Origin: Pseudomonas sp. Irchel s3b2
Lineage (GTDB): Bacteria; Pseudomonadota; Gammaproteobacteria; Pseudomonadales; Pseudomonadaceae
Length of the DNA: 64,000 nucleotides
NCBI RefSeq assembly: GCF_900187445.1
Contig: NZ_FYEB01000010.1
Span: 62,001-126,000, forward strand
Reading direction: 5' to 3'
Part shown: positions 16,946 through 24,105 of the stretch, one piece after another
How positions within the stretch are numbered: position 1 is the stretch's first letter
Layout of the letters: every line of letters begins with the position of its first letter
Translations under genes and position numbers: made by a program
Notes under the pieces: generated by a model
Seen by the model: only the letters and a program-made list of their open reading frames with translations
Databases searched by the model: none
Told to the model about the DNA's origin: nothing

Positions 16946-17872
16946 AAGGCCGGTGGCTTTGAGCAGTTTTTTCAAGGCATCTTTCTCGGCGGCGGAACCG
17001 TTGCCGAGAATTTGTTTGAGTTGCTGCTCGATCTGTAGCAGCGACACAGCCGCCTCCGGCAGATTCAAATGCTCCGGCAAAATCTCGTCGCCGGTACTCA
17101 CCAGCAGCGCAAAGTGAATGACGTTCTCCAGCTCCCGGGTATTGCCCGGCCAACTGTGTTGCTCCAACAGTTGCTGCGCGGCTTCGCTGATCAATGGCAC
17201 CGGCAGGTCGAGGCGTTGGCTGTAGATGCCAAGGAAGTATTCAGCCAGCGACAGAATATCGCCCACCCGTTCGCGCAAGGCCGGCAGTTCGAGCTGGCCT
17301 TCGCTGAGGTAGTGATAGAGCCGCTCATGGAATTTTCCGGCAGCCACGGCCTGAGCCAGATCGATGCTGGTGGCGGCCACCAGACGTACGTCCACCGGGC
17401 TTGGCTGCTGAGCGCCGACGCGGGTGACTTCGTGGTTTTCCAGGGCGGCGAGCAACTTGATCTGGATTGGCAACGGCAAGTCGCCGATCTCGTCCAGATA
17501 GAGCGTGCCGCCATTGGCCGAACCAAACCAGCCAGCGCGACTGCTGGCCGAACCGCTGTAGCTGCCTGCGGCATAGCCGAACAATTCAGCATCGGCGTAG
17601 ATCGGGCTGATCGCGCCGCAATTGACTGACACGAACAATCCACCACGGTCACTGGCGCGATGGATGTGCCGCGCCAACAGTTCTTTACCGCTGCCGGTTT
17701 CACCGCGGATCAACACCGAAATCGAACGCGGTGCCAGTTGTTCCAGCTCCTGGCGCAACTGCCGGGAACGCGGGTCGACGAACACCAACGCCTTGGCGCG
17801 AATGCTCAGCGGGCTTTTCTCCGCATCGGGAAAGGTCAGCAGCGGCTGACCGAATGTTTCATGCAAGCTCAT
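16940..17872 (-). CDS. Sigma-54-interacting transcriptional activator, short form
   Basis: A 310-residue AAA+ enhancer-binding protein without a receiver or GAF domain. Walker A is GETGSGKE (57-64) and Walker B GGTLYLDEIGDLP; the sensor and arginine-finger regions are present, with PGNTRELENVIHF late in the domain. The sigma-54-contacting GAFTGA loop reads GSYSGS (103-108). No Fis-type helix-turn-helix is evident: the C-terminus is a charged helix ending KKLLKATGLL, and the stop codon lies in a REP. Relatives such as SfnR govern sulfur-starvation genes, which suits the neighbours, but this assignment is inference. Confidence 0.8.
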   Translation of the reverse strand: MSLHETFGQPLLTFPDAEKSPLSIRAKALVFVDPRSRQLRQELEQLAPRSISVLIRGETGSGKELLARHIHRASDRGGLFVSVNCGAISPIYADAELFGYAAGSYSGSASSRAGWFGSANGGTLYLDEIGDLPLPIQIKLLAALENHEVTRVGAQQPSPVDVRLVAATSIDLAQAVAAGKFHERLYHYLSEGQLELPALRERVGDILSLAEYFLGIYSQRLDLPVPLISEAAQQLLEQHSWPGNTRELENVIHFALLVSTGDEILPEHLNLPEAAVSLLQIEQQLKQILGNGSAAEKDALKKLLKATGLL

Positions 17873-17929
17873 GGCAGACTCCCGCCCAAAACCGCCGGGG
17901 AGACGGGGGCGTTCAATAAAAGAAAAGAT

Positions 17930-18511
17930 TCAAGCGCGGCGCAGGGCGTGCTGCTCCATGCGGTTCTGCAGACGATAGAGGTACGCAAAACCCTGCTCCC
18001 AGCGCTGGTGCCCGGACTTCACATTGATGTGCCCGGCACCCGATAAAATCCCCGCCTCGGCGCCCCACTGACGCGCCAGTTCAAGTGCTCGGGGTGCGCT
18101 CACGGCGCTATCGTTGTCGGAGCTGACGACCTGGCTCGGGAACGGCAGCAAATGAGTCGGGATCGGTGCGAAGTTGCGCAGGGCCGGCGCGCAAGCCGGG
18201 CGCTCGACGTCCGCTGGCGCGACCAGCAACGCGCCGCGCACCTGACGCAAAAATGGCAACGGTGCCGTAGCCGCCCAATGGGCGACGGTGATGCAGCCCA
18301 GGCTGTGGGCGATCAGAATCACTGGCGTGTTGTCGGCGGCAATCGCCTCGGCCAGTGCCGCGACCCAGTCCTCACGACGAGGCGTCAGCCAGTCGGCCTG
18401 CTCCACCCGCGCACTGTTTGGCAGGCTATTCTGCCAATGGGTTTGCCAATGATCTTCTGGCGATCCTTGCCAGCCCGGCACAATCAGGTAGCGAATTGAT
18501 TCGTTGCGCAT
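17930..18511 (-). CDS. RBBP9/YdeN-type alpha/beta hydrolase
   Basis: A 193-residue serine hydrolase. Family features are VPGWQGSPEDHWQTHW at residues 11-26, the nucleophile elbow AHSLGC (Ser about 70) and a late GHIN segment carrying the catalytic His. ATG 18511 is used, since upstream in-frame starts lie in low-complexity intergenic DNA and REP. The substrate is unknown. It follows the sigma-54 activator in the same orientation but starts upstream of it, so the activator could be co-transcribed behind it (57-bp gap). Confidence 0.85.
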   Translation of the reverse strand: MRNESIRYLIVPGWQGSPEDHWQTHWQNSLPNSARVEQADWLTPRREDWVAALAEAIAADNTPVILIAHSLGCITVAHWAATAPLPFLRQVRGALLVAPADVERPACAPALRNFAPIPTHLLPFPSQVVSSDNDSAVSAPRALELARQWGAEAGILSGAGHINVKSGHQRWEQGFAYLYRLQNRMEQHALRRA

Positions 18512-18563
18512 GGGGGAGCTCTCCTGCTGCGTGTCTGTTCCTGATCGAGTATAGGGAGGAGAG

Positions 18564-18616
18564 TTATATTCGTTAAGGAATAAGAAGATATTTATTAAGA
18601 TCGATATCGAATATAA
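18564..18616. promoter_or_regulatory. AT-rich inverted repeat upstream of the hydrolase gene
   Basis: TTATATTCG (18564-18572) is repeated inverted as CGAATATAA (18608-18616), 53-105 bp before the hydrolase start. The DNA between is AT-rich. It may be an operator; AT-rich palindromes also precede oscA and the amino-acid ABC operon. Confidence 0.4.
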
Positions 18617-18627
18617 AAAACCCACGG

Positions 18628-18720
18628 CCTGTAGGAGCTGGCTTGCCAGCGAAGACGTCCCTCCAGCCGATAGAAATGTAGCCTGACCCACCGTTTTCGC
18701 TGGCAAGCCAGCGCCTACAA
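18628..18720. repeat. REP palindrome (GGAGCTGGCTTGCCAGCGAA type)
   Basis: Two inverted arms, about 18628-18653 and 18695-18720, belong to the TGGCTTGCCAGCGAA variant, also seen at 44876-44960. The rest of the 477-bp gap 18512-18988 holds the inverted repeat above and a terminator; nothing is recognised in 18780-18988. Confidence 0.85.
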
Positions 18721-18746
18721 AGGTCGTGTTTGTCCGGAATAAAAAA

Positions 18747-18776
18747 GGGGCCGCACCCTGCCAAGGAGACGGCCCC
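18747..18776 (-). terminator. Probable rho-independent terminator (minus strand)
   Basis: GGGGCCG 18747-18753 pairs with CGGCCCC 18770-18776. On the minus strand the hairpin is followed by a run of six T. It would end transcripts coming from the desaturase gene about 210 bp upstream. Confidence 0.6.
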
Positions 18777-18988
18777 GGAAACTCAAAATCTGTAGCGCGA
18801 ACCACATCGCTGGGATGTGATGATTGGCTGAAACGGTTATCTAATAAAGGAATATTTAATTACTTTATTAGGTCAAAATCGCATATACCAATCATTGCGA
18901 TCTATTCAAGCCACCGCTGCTTGCGTCACAACGTAACGTTCCTTTGGGTCAAATTGATGACCAACGTTTGAGTTTCCGGGCACATCTA

Positions 18989-20062
18989 TCAAACCTGAGC
19001 GGCAGGAACCTCCTGCGTCGCCAGGGTGTCCTCACGCACAAACCGGTTCGCCCGCCCGAACGTCCCGAAATCATTGAACCGAACCCCCATCTCGCGCATC
19101 ACCTTATGCGCCACCGGGACGGTCATCTGACGGATGTAAAACGGCTCTTTCACCACGAAATGATGGATCCCGTGGCTGCTGCCAAAGTTGAAGCAGAACG
19201 CCTGCAACGGCCACATCCACCAAGGGTTCAACACCTGAGTCTGCTGGATCACATTGCCCGGTTCCACGTCACCGTAGTAGTGCATGTTCGAGCTGACAAA
19301 GTGCAGGCAGAACGTGCGCAACACGTTCGGGCCGATGATCACCACGGCAGCGATGTCGATTACCTGCATCACCGTCAAAGTAGTCGACGACCATTCGATA
19401 GACGCACCCGACAGATACGCAATGCCATTGACCGCGTGGAAACCGAGGAACACGTACCACGCCCCCCAATGCACCAGTGCCAATGGCGCATAGACTTTCA
19501 GAAAACGCTTGATGATGCTGAACTTGTGCGCCCGGGTCTTGGCCCGCAGCATGCGGATCAACGCCGACATCACGTTGTCGCCGACCATCAGTAACCGCGC
19601 GATTCCCCAAGGTTCACCGTTGGTGATCGCCCGCTCTTCCATGTCAGCTTCGGTGCCGGACACCTTGTGGTGGTTGAGGTGCAAATGGCGGCGAATCCAG
19701 GGATTGATGGTGCTCGGCCGCGCCAACCAAACCAGGCCCATCATCAGGTTGTGCGGCACCCGCTGTTTGCGGAAATACATGCTATGGATCAGATCATGCT
19801 CCAGCTCATGGGTCAGCGAGGCGAAAAACGCGTTGAGCAACAGGCATACCCACCAGGCCATGTACCCGGTGATGTATAGCGCTGCCGAACCGATCATCCC
19901 GGCCAACGCGAAGGCAAGAATGCCCGCGCCCAAGGCGTCCTGATGGTTGAGAATCGGGTAGCGCTGACGCAGTTCGACGCCCTTGGCCAATACCACCTCG
20001 CGAATATGTGCTGATCGCTGTGCTGCATTCAGTCGCTGGGGACTTGCAGAAGTACCGTCCAT
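18989..20062 (-). CDS. Membrane fatty acid desaturase
   Basis: A 357-residue membrane desaturase with the three histidine boxes that bind the di-iron centre: HELEHD (85-90), HLHLNHH (126-132) and HGIHHF near residue 300. Hydrophobic pairs lie between boxes. It introduces a double bond into an acyl chain or hydroxylates a related lipid; sequence does not settle regiospecificity. It differs from the DesA-type enzyme at 31448. It is divergent from an AraC regulator 97 bp away, which is a likely controller. Confidence 0.88.
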   Translation of the reverse strand: MDGTSASPQRLNAAQRSAHIREVVLAKGVELRQRYPILNHQDALGAGILAFALAGMIGSAALYITGYMAWWVCLLLNAFFASLTHELEHDLIHSMYFRKQRVPHNLMMGLVWLARPSTINPWIRRHLHLNHHKVSGTEADMEERAITNGEPWGIARLLMVGDNVMSALIRMLRAKTRAHKFSIIKRFLKVYAPLALVHWGAWYVFLGFHAVNGIAYLSGASIEWSSTTLTVMQVIDIAAVVIIGPNVLRTFCLHFVSSNMHYYGDVEPGNVIQQTQVLNPWWMWPLQAFCFNFGSSHGIHHFVVKEPFYIRQMTVPVAHKVMREMGVRFNDFGTFGRANRFVREDTLATQEVPAAQV

Positions 20063-20158
20063 GCTTCCATCCTCTGGTTATTGATGTTCGCATCCTGCCT
20101 TGCCATGCTTTACAGAGCGGTAGCCGTGAACGCCAACCTGTTGACCGGACGCGCCAAC

Positions 20159-21163
20159 ATGACTGAACCGACCTCACTCGCCAGCTGGACCCGCGCCCTG
20201 CGCAAGCAGCTCGATGCGCTGGGGCTCGACAGCACCGCCCTGTGCCAACAGGCGGGGCTCGACCCGCAGTTGATGGACGACCCGAACGCCCGTTACCCGT
20301 TGTCCGCAACCACACGCCTGTGGCAAATCGCAGTGCAGGTCAGCGGCGATCCGGCGATTGGCTTGCGGGTGTCGCGTTTCGTCAGCCCCACCACCTTTCA
20401 TGCGCTGGGTTATGCGTTGGTGGCCAGCGGCAGTCTGCGGGAGGTGTTCGAGCGCATCGTGCGTTATCACCAGGTGGTCAGCGATGCACTGGACCTGGAG
20501 CTGACCCGCGCCGAGGATCGCTACCGCTTCCGCCTGAAAATCCCCCAGGGCAACCCCGCGCCGGCCTTCGAAGCCATCGACGCCTTTGCGGCGATTTACG
20601 TGCGCACCTGCCGCAATCGCCTGGGCCGTGACTACGCGCCGCTGGCGGTTTACCTGCGCCGTCCGGAACCGGCGGACTCGCATCAATGGCACAAAGTGTT
20701 CCGCTCACCGGTGTATTTCGCCGCCGACGAAGACCGACTGGAGTTCGCTCTGCAGGACTTCGACAGCCACCTGGACGATGCCAATCCGGAACTGGCCGAG
20801 CACAACGAAACCGTGCTCAAACGCACCCTGGCGCAACTCAAACCCCTGACCTGGGAGCGCAAGGTTCGCGACGCCATTGAAGAGCAATTGCCGGAAGGCG
20901 AACCGTCGGCCGAATGCATCGCCCATGCACTGCACTTGAGTTTACGCAGCCTGCAACGGCACTTGGCGGACGAGGGTTGTCGATTCGATACGCTGCTCAA
21001 CGAAAGTCGGGAAAACCTGGCGCTGCTGCACCTGCGTGACCCGCTGTGCTCGTTGGGCGAAATCAGTTATCTGCTGGGTTTCGCCGACACCAGCAGCTTC
21101 AGTCGTGCGTTCAAACGCTGGACCGGAATGACGCCGGGGCAATTTCGGGATGGGTTGCGGTGA
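20159..21163 (+). CDS. AraC family transcriptional regulator (Arabinose_bd type)
   Basis: A 334-residue regulator. The N-terminal ~190 residues match the Arabinose_bd-type domain (LWQIAVQVSGDPAIGLRVSR, FHALGYALVASGSLREVFER). The C-terminal ~85 residues form the double helix-turn-helix (ECIAHALHLSLRSLQRHLAD, then EISYLLGFADTSSFSRAFKR). ATG 20159 aligns with family N-termini; ATG 20105 is an alternative. Divergence from the desaturase suggests it responds to a fatty acid or lipid signal. Confidence 0.88.
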   Translation: MTEPTSLASWTRALRKQLDALGLDSTALCQQAGLDPQLMDDPNARYPLSATTRLWQIAVQVSGDPAIGLRVSRFVSPTTFHALGYALVASGSLREVFERIVRYHQVVSDALDLELTRAEDRYRFRLKIPQGNPAPAFEAIDAFAAIYVRTCRNRLGRDYAPLAVYLRRPEPADSHQWHKVFRSPVYFAADEDRLEFALQDFDSHLDDANPELAEHNETVLKRTLAQLKPLTWERKVRDAIEEQLPEGEPSAECIAHALHLSLRSLQRHLADEGCRFDTLLNESRENLALLHLRDPLCSLGEISYLLGFADTSSFSRAFKRWTGMTPGQFRDGLR

Positions 21164-21197
21164 CAGATCCGAGAGGTGTTTTGTATGTTCCGGCCTC

Positions 21198-21225
21198 TTC
21201 GCGGGCAAGCCTCGCTCCTACAGGG
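21198..21225. repeat. Single REP unit
   Basis: One arm, TTCGCGGGCAAGCCTCGCTC then CTACAGG, with no partner arm immediately beyond. It is followed by CTGTGGGAGCGGTG and the terminal-inverted-repeat-like sequence at 21287. Confidence 0.75.
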
Positions 21226-21286
21226 TTTTCGGTTGCTCACAAAACTGTGATTCACCCAGAACCACTGTGGGAGCGGTGTTCAAACT

Positions 21287-21308
21287 CTTAACTGACTGGC
21301 ATTGGGGC
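21287..21308. repeat. Solo copy of an IS4-remnant terminal repeat
   Basis: This 22-bp sequence matches the terminal repeat at 52249-52270 with a single mismatch, and is likewise followed by REP-like GGGCTTACCCGCG. It lies just downstream of the truncated response regulator. Confidence 0.6.
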
Positions 21309-21347
21309 TTACCCGCGATAGCAATTTCTCAAACACCACTGAAACCG

Positions 21348-21713
21348 CTACCGCCCGCGATCCCGCCGCAACAGCTTGCGCACCCGCTTCACCAGTTCAC
21401 TGACGGCAAACGGCTTGAGCAGGTAATCATCCTCATGCAATTCCAGCCCGCGCAGGCGATCTTCGATGCCGTCCTTGGTGGTGAGGAGCAATACCGGCGT
21501 GTCGCCGAGCTTGCGGATCTGCTGCAGCAACTGCCAGCCGTTGAGCCCCGGCAGCATCACGTCGAGGATGATCAGTTCGTATTCGCCGGACTCGATAAAG
21601 CGCCGGCCGTCCATGCCATTGAGCGCTACATCTACCGCGTAACTCGCTTCGCTCAGGCCTTTGGCCAGGAGACTGGCGGTCTCGGGTTCGTCTTCCACTA
21701 GCAACACACGCAT
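21348..21713 (-). CDS. Single-domain response regulator, probably a truncated OmpR-family protein
   Basis: At 121 residues it consists of a receiver domain only: acidic pair at VEDE, phospho-acceptor Asp51 in IILDVMLPG, Thr near 78 and Lys100 in DDYLLKPF. The sequence style (heavy-metal or CopR-like OmpR family) normally continues into a winged helix, but the frame stops after KLLRRDRGR. No histidine kinase is adjacent. Either a CheY-like stand-alone protein or the remnant of a deletion; the repeat scar at 21287 favours the latter. Confidence 0.75.
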   Translation of the reverse strand: MRVLLVEDEPETASLLAKGLSEASYAVDVALNGMDGRRFIESGEYELIILDVMLPGLNGWQLLQQIRKLGDTPVLLLTTKDGIEDRLRGLELHEDDYLLKPFAVSELVKRVRKLLRRDRGR

Positions 21714-21788
21714 GGCACACCTCGATTGTCGTCGTCACAGGCTAGGCGCGGTCGCGGATAAAGCCCACCAATACCGTGGCGGCCTAAA

Positions 21789-21832
21789 AGATCGCAGCCT
21801 TCGGCAGCTCAGAGAGGGCTGCGATTTTTTTC
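21789..21832. terminator. Bidirectional hairpin with T-tract (REP-derived)
   Basis: GATCGCAGCC and GGCTGCGAT pair across the AGCTCAGAGA region, followed on the plus strand by TTTTTTT and flanked by AAAAG on the other side. It abuts the 3' end of the Crp/Fnr gene and resembles half of the REP unit at 3963-4057. Confidence 0.6.
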
Positions 21833-22517
21833 AAATCACCGCCAACGCCCGCAACCGCTCGGCATCCAGAATCTCGATCTCGCCATACTTGAGATTCAGA
21901 ATCCCTTGCCCCTGCAAATCCTTGAGAAGCTGGTTGGTGGTCTGGCGCGACAGCGACAGCATCGACGCCAGTTGCTCCTGAGGCAGTTGCAGAACACGGC
22001 GCGGCGCAGCGACTTCGCCATAGCCCTCGGCGATCATCAGCAAGCGATGGGCCAGGCGCGCCGAGGCAGGCATCAGGCTCAGCTGTTCGAGGCTGATGAA
22101 GGTCAGGCGCAGTTTGTGGCTCATCAGCAACGCCAGTTGCCGCCAGTACACCGGGTGTTCGTCGAGCAACGCCAGCAGCGTTATTTGCGGGATGTGCAAC
22201 AGGGTGCACTGGCCAAAGGCGTAGGCATCATGGGTTCGCGGCTGGCCATCGAACAGGCAGATTTCGCCGAACCAGTGCGGCGCTTCCACCAGGCTCAGCA
22301 GAGCTTCCTTGCCCTGCTCGCTCACCGCGCCAATGCGCACCGAACCTTCGAGCACTGCATACAGCCCACACGGCGGATCACCGCGTTCGAATAGCAGTTG
22401 CCTCGACGGCAGGCGCCGAACCCGGGCAGCAGCCAGCAGACTATTCTGTAAGAGAACAGGTAAATGACTGAACCACTGCCCCGTATCCAGGCGCGAACGC
22501 CAAACCTGCATGTCCAT
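21831..22517 (-). CDS. Crp/Fnr family transcriptional regulator
   Basis: A 228-residue protein with an N-terminal cyclic-nucleotide-binding-like beta-roll (LFERGDPPCGLYAVLEGSVRI, then FGEICLFDGQPRTHDAYA) and a C-terminal winged helix (LPQEQLASMLSLSRQTTNQL). There is no N-terminal cysteine cluster, so it is not an FNR-type oxygen sensor. ATG 22517 is chosen for CCAGGAGTTTTC just upstream. It is divergent from the Mpo1-like gene. Effector and targets are unknown. Confidence 0.87.
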   Translation of the reverse strand: MDMQVWRSRLDTGQWFSHLPVLLQNSLLAAARVRRLPSRQLLFERGDPPCGLYAVLEGSVRIGAVSEQGKEALLSLVEAPHWFGEICLFDGQPRTHDAYAFGQCTLLHIPQITLLALLDEHPVYWRQLALLMSHKLRLTFISLEQLSLMPASARLAHRLLMIAEGYGEVAAPRRVLQLPQEQLASMLSLSRQTTNQLLKDLQGQGILNLKYGEIEILDAERLRALAVI

Positions 22518-22602
22518 GAAAACTCCTGGAGATTGTCGCCTGGCTGACAGAGCAAGAGATGAAACCCGGGGCATGATCAATCACCCTACAGGAGGAATAA
22601 CA

Positions 22603-23121
22603 ATGAAAAGCCTCGTTGACCATCTCAGTCAATACGCCGCCTATCACCGTGACCCGCGCAATATCGCCAGCCACTTTATCGGTATCCCGCTGATTGTAGT
22701 GGCGGTCGCGGTGTTGCTGTCGCGGCCGCAATGGGGCGGAGGCTGGTTTTCGCCAGCGGTGCTGGTCGCGATGGCATCGGCGTGGTTTTACCTGCGCCTG
22801 GAGGTGCGTCTTGGGGTGTTGATGACCGTGTTGCTCGGTCTGTGCATTTGGGCGGGTCAGGTTCTCGCGCAGCAAAGTACGCTGGTCTGGCTGGCCAGCG
22901 GCATCGGGATGTTTGTGGTGGGGTGGGCGATTCAGTTTGTCGGTCATCATTACGAGGGACGCAAACCGGCGTTTGTCGATGACGTGACGGGGTTGATTGT
23001 CGGGCCGTTGTTTGTGGTGGTTGAGTTGGCGTTTTTGCTCGGGATGCGGCATGAGCTGAAAGAGCAGATCGAGGCGCGGGTGGGTGGGGTGCGTTTGCGT
23101 CAGAAGAACGCTGCGGTATAG
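22603..23121 (+). CDS. Mpo1-like (DUF962) membrane protein
   Basis: A 172-residue membrane protein of the family that includes yeast Mpo1, an iron-dependent dioxygenase in 2-hydroxy fatty acid alpha-oxidation. Conserved His-containing segments are YAAYHRDPRNIASHFIGIP and QFVGHHYEGRKPAFVDD; about four transmembrane helices are visible. ATG 22603 follows AGGAGG at 22590-22595. The final ~64 codons are duplicated at 24759-24951. Whether the bacterial protein has the same enzymatic role is inferred. Confidence 0.87.
   Translation: MKSLVDHLSQYAAYHRDPRNIASHFIGIPLIVVAVAVLLSRPQWGGGWFSPAVLVAMASAWFYLRLEVRLGVLMTVLLGLCIWAGQVLAQQSTLVWLASGIGMFVVGWAIQFVGHHYEGRKPAFVDDVTGLIVGPLFVVVELAFLLGMRHELKEQIEARVGGVRLRQKNAAV
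22929..23119. repeat. Direct repeat, copy 1 (3' end of the Mpo1-like gene)
   Basis: This segment is repeated exactly 1,830 bp downstream at 24759-24949. Apart from single-base differences near 22992 and 23106, it is identical until the last few codons. The two copies bracket the AT-rich island. Confidence 0.93.
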
Positions 23122-23144
23122 ATCGCTTTTTCGAGTAGGCCCCG

Positions 23145-23187
23145 TTCCCACAGAGAATTTTTTGATCGAACGCACGCTCTGTGGGAA
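23145..23187. repeat. Inverted repeat after the Mpo1-like gene
   Basis: TTCCCACAGAG 23145-23155 pairs with CTCTGTGGGAA 23177-23187. It may terminate transcription at the left edge of the AT-rich island. Confidence 0.6.
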
Positions 23188-23244
23188 TACGGCCCGTGAC
23201 ACAGAACAAGTTTATGCAGCGCAACAGTAACGAAACTGCTTCCG

Positions 23245-23655
23245 TCAAGACTCCAATATAAAAAAAGTATGAGCCAATGCGAATGTCACTAAGAAAACCA
23301 AAGAGACCACACCAAGTAATCGCTCATACAACTTGAAATCCAAAATAAAACCCAAAGCAAAATCATTTTCTGGTGAAGCAGAGCCCATTACTCCATCAAC
23401 TGAAAAACAACATACCGTAACAGCGACAATTATTGATTCGACAATAAAACTACACGCACAAGCAAACAATACGCAGACCGAAAAAAAAGAAATTGAATTA
23501 CCCTCGAAATGCAGACTACTCAGAACAAAAAAATAGAACAGAAACACAAGAATAAATGGAATCAAAGGAAGAAAAAACCTTAACGATAAAAATATCTTCG
23601 GATGGAGGCTAACCGTCGAAGATACAGAATAATTACTTATCACGCCAACAATCAT
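23245..23655 (-). CDS. Small membrane protein, candidate bacteriocin immunity protein
   Basis: A 136-residue, strongly hydrophobic protein with about three transmembrane segments (LPLIPFILVFLFYFFVL near 30-46; VCVLFACACSFIVESIIVAV in the middle; LLGVVSLVFLVTFALAHTFF near the C-terminus). No family is recognised. Its ATG (23653-23655) directly follows the TAA that closes the out-of-frame end of the peptide gene, so translation is likely coupled. A small membrane protein right after a double-glycine-type peptide is the usual position of an immunity protein (inference). Base composition is clearly AT-richer than the flanks. Confidence 0.6.
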   Translation of the reverse strand: MIVGVISNYSVSSTVSLHPKIFLSLRFFLPLIPFILVFLFYFFVLSSLHFEGNSISFFSVCVLFACACSFIVESIIVAVTVCCFSVDGVMGSASPENDFALGFILDFKLYERLLGVVSLVFLVTFALAHTFFILES

Positions 23656-23812
23656 TTATACGCCTATTTTAGTGAAAGCGCTTGGTGACGCTAAAAAATC
23701 TTTAAGCGCTTGCGTAATATTAAACCAGGAATCGCAGTTCGCTCCTCCTGGCCAATTCATGATGTAATATTCGCGATTATAGTTTCTATTACCTTCACGC
23801 CGGCCGGGCCTC
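23656..23812 (-). pseudogene. Out-of-frame C-terminal segment of the bacteriocin-like peptide
   Basis: After the early stop of the peptide gene, the +1 frame stays open for about 50 codons and ends TAA, directly abutting the ATG of the membrane protein. It reads GRREGNRNYNREYYIMNWPG, then a CDSWFN motif and a Lys-containing tail ending FTKIGV. Removing one C from the CCC at about 23807-23809 would fuse it to the upstream frame, giving a 124-residue protein. The segment therefore looks like the real C-terminus, lost by a one-base insertion or read by frameshifting. Confidence 0.6.
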
Positions 23813-24031
23813 CAACATAGAAGCTCCAGCTGCCGCACCTGTTAAAATAACAGTTGTAAGACCTGCCGCGACCGCTGCCGGAGTTGTGATTGGACTGGGC
23901 ACAATCGCAAGGCTGGCAGCAGTAGCTCCCGTTAAAGCAGCCCCCACTGCCAGTATATGAGACACTTGGATTCCATCCCCACTAGCTGCACCTGAAATGA
24001 ATTGAATTTCTACATCCGATAGAGCTCGCAT
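23795..24031 (-). CDS. Bacteriocin-like peptide with double-glycine-type leader (probably frameshifted)
   Basis: The 78-residue frame starts at ATG 24031 after GGAGGTAAGTT. The N-terminus MRALSDVEIQFISGAA resembles class II bacteriocin/microcin leaders (consensus ELT..E...VSGG), here with Gly-Ala at the processing site. The core is Gly/Ala-rich with two hydrophobic stretches (ILAVGAALTGATAASLAIV; AAVAAGLTTVILTGAAAGA). This frame has no Lys and no Cys. It stops at 23795, but an open +1 frame continues to 23656. A HlyC-like gene lies upstream and a membrane protein downstream. No peptidase-containing exporter is present in the window. Confidence 0.65.
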   Translation of the reverse strand: MRALSDVEIQFISGAASGDGIQVSHILAVGAALTGATAASLAIVPSPITTPAAVAAGLTTVILTGAAAGASMLEARPA

Positions 24032-24105
24032 AACTTACCTCCATATAAATATCAACCACGTAATTACATCTATGACTTGTCAACACTAAGCACAAGGCAT
24101 TCAAA

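Noticed and set aside
22441..23248. Repetitive-looking minus-strand frames in the Mpo1-like region
   Set aside because: They are antisense to the Mpo1-like gene, and their near-duplicate at 24685-24999 only reflects the direct repeat.
23333..23536. 67-codon plus-strand frame, Lys/Thr-rich
   Set aside because: It is antisense to the hydrophobic membrane protein and lacks a good ribosome binding site; the minus-strand gene is favoured by coupling with the peptide gene.
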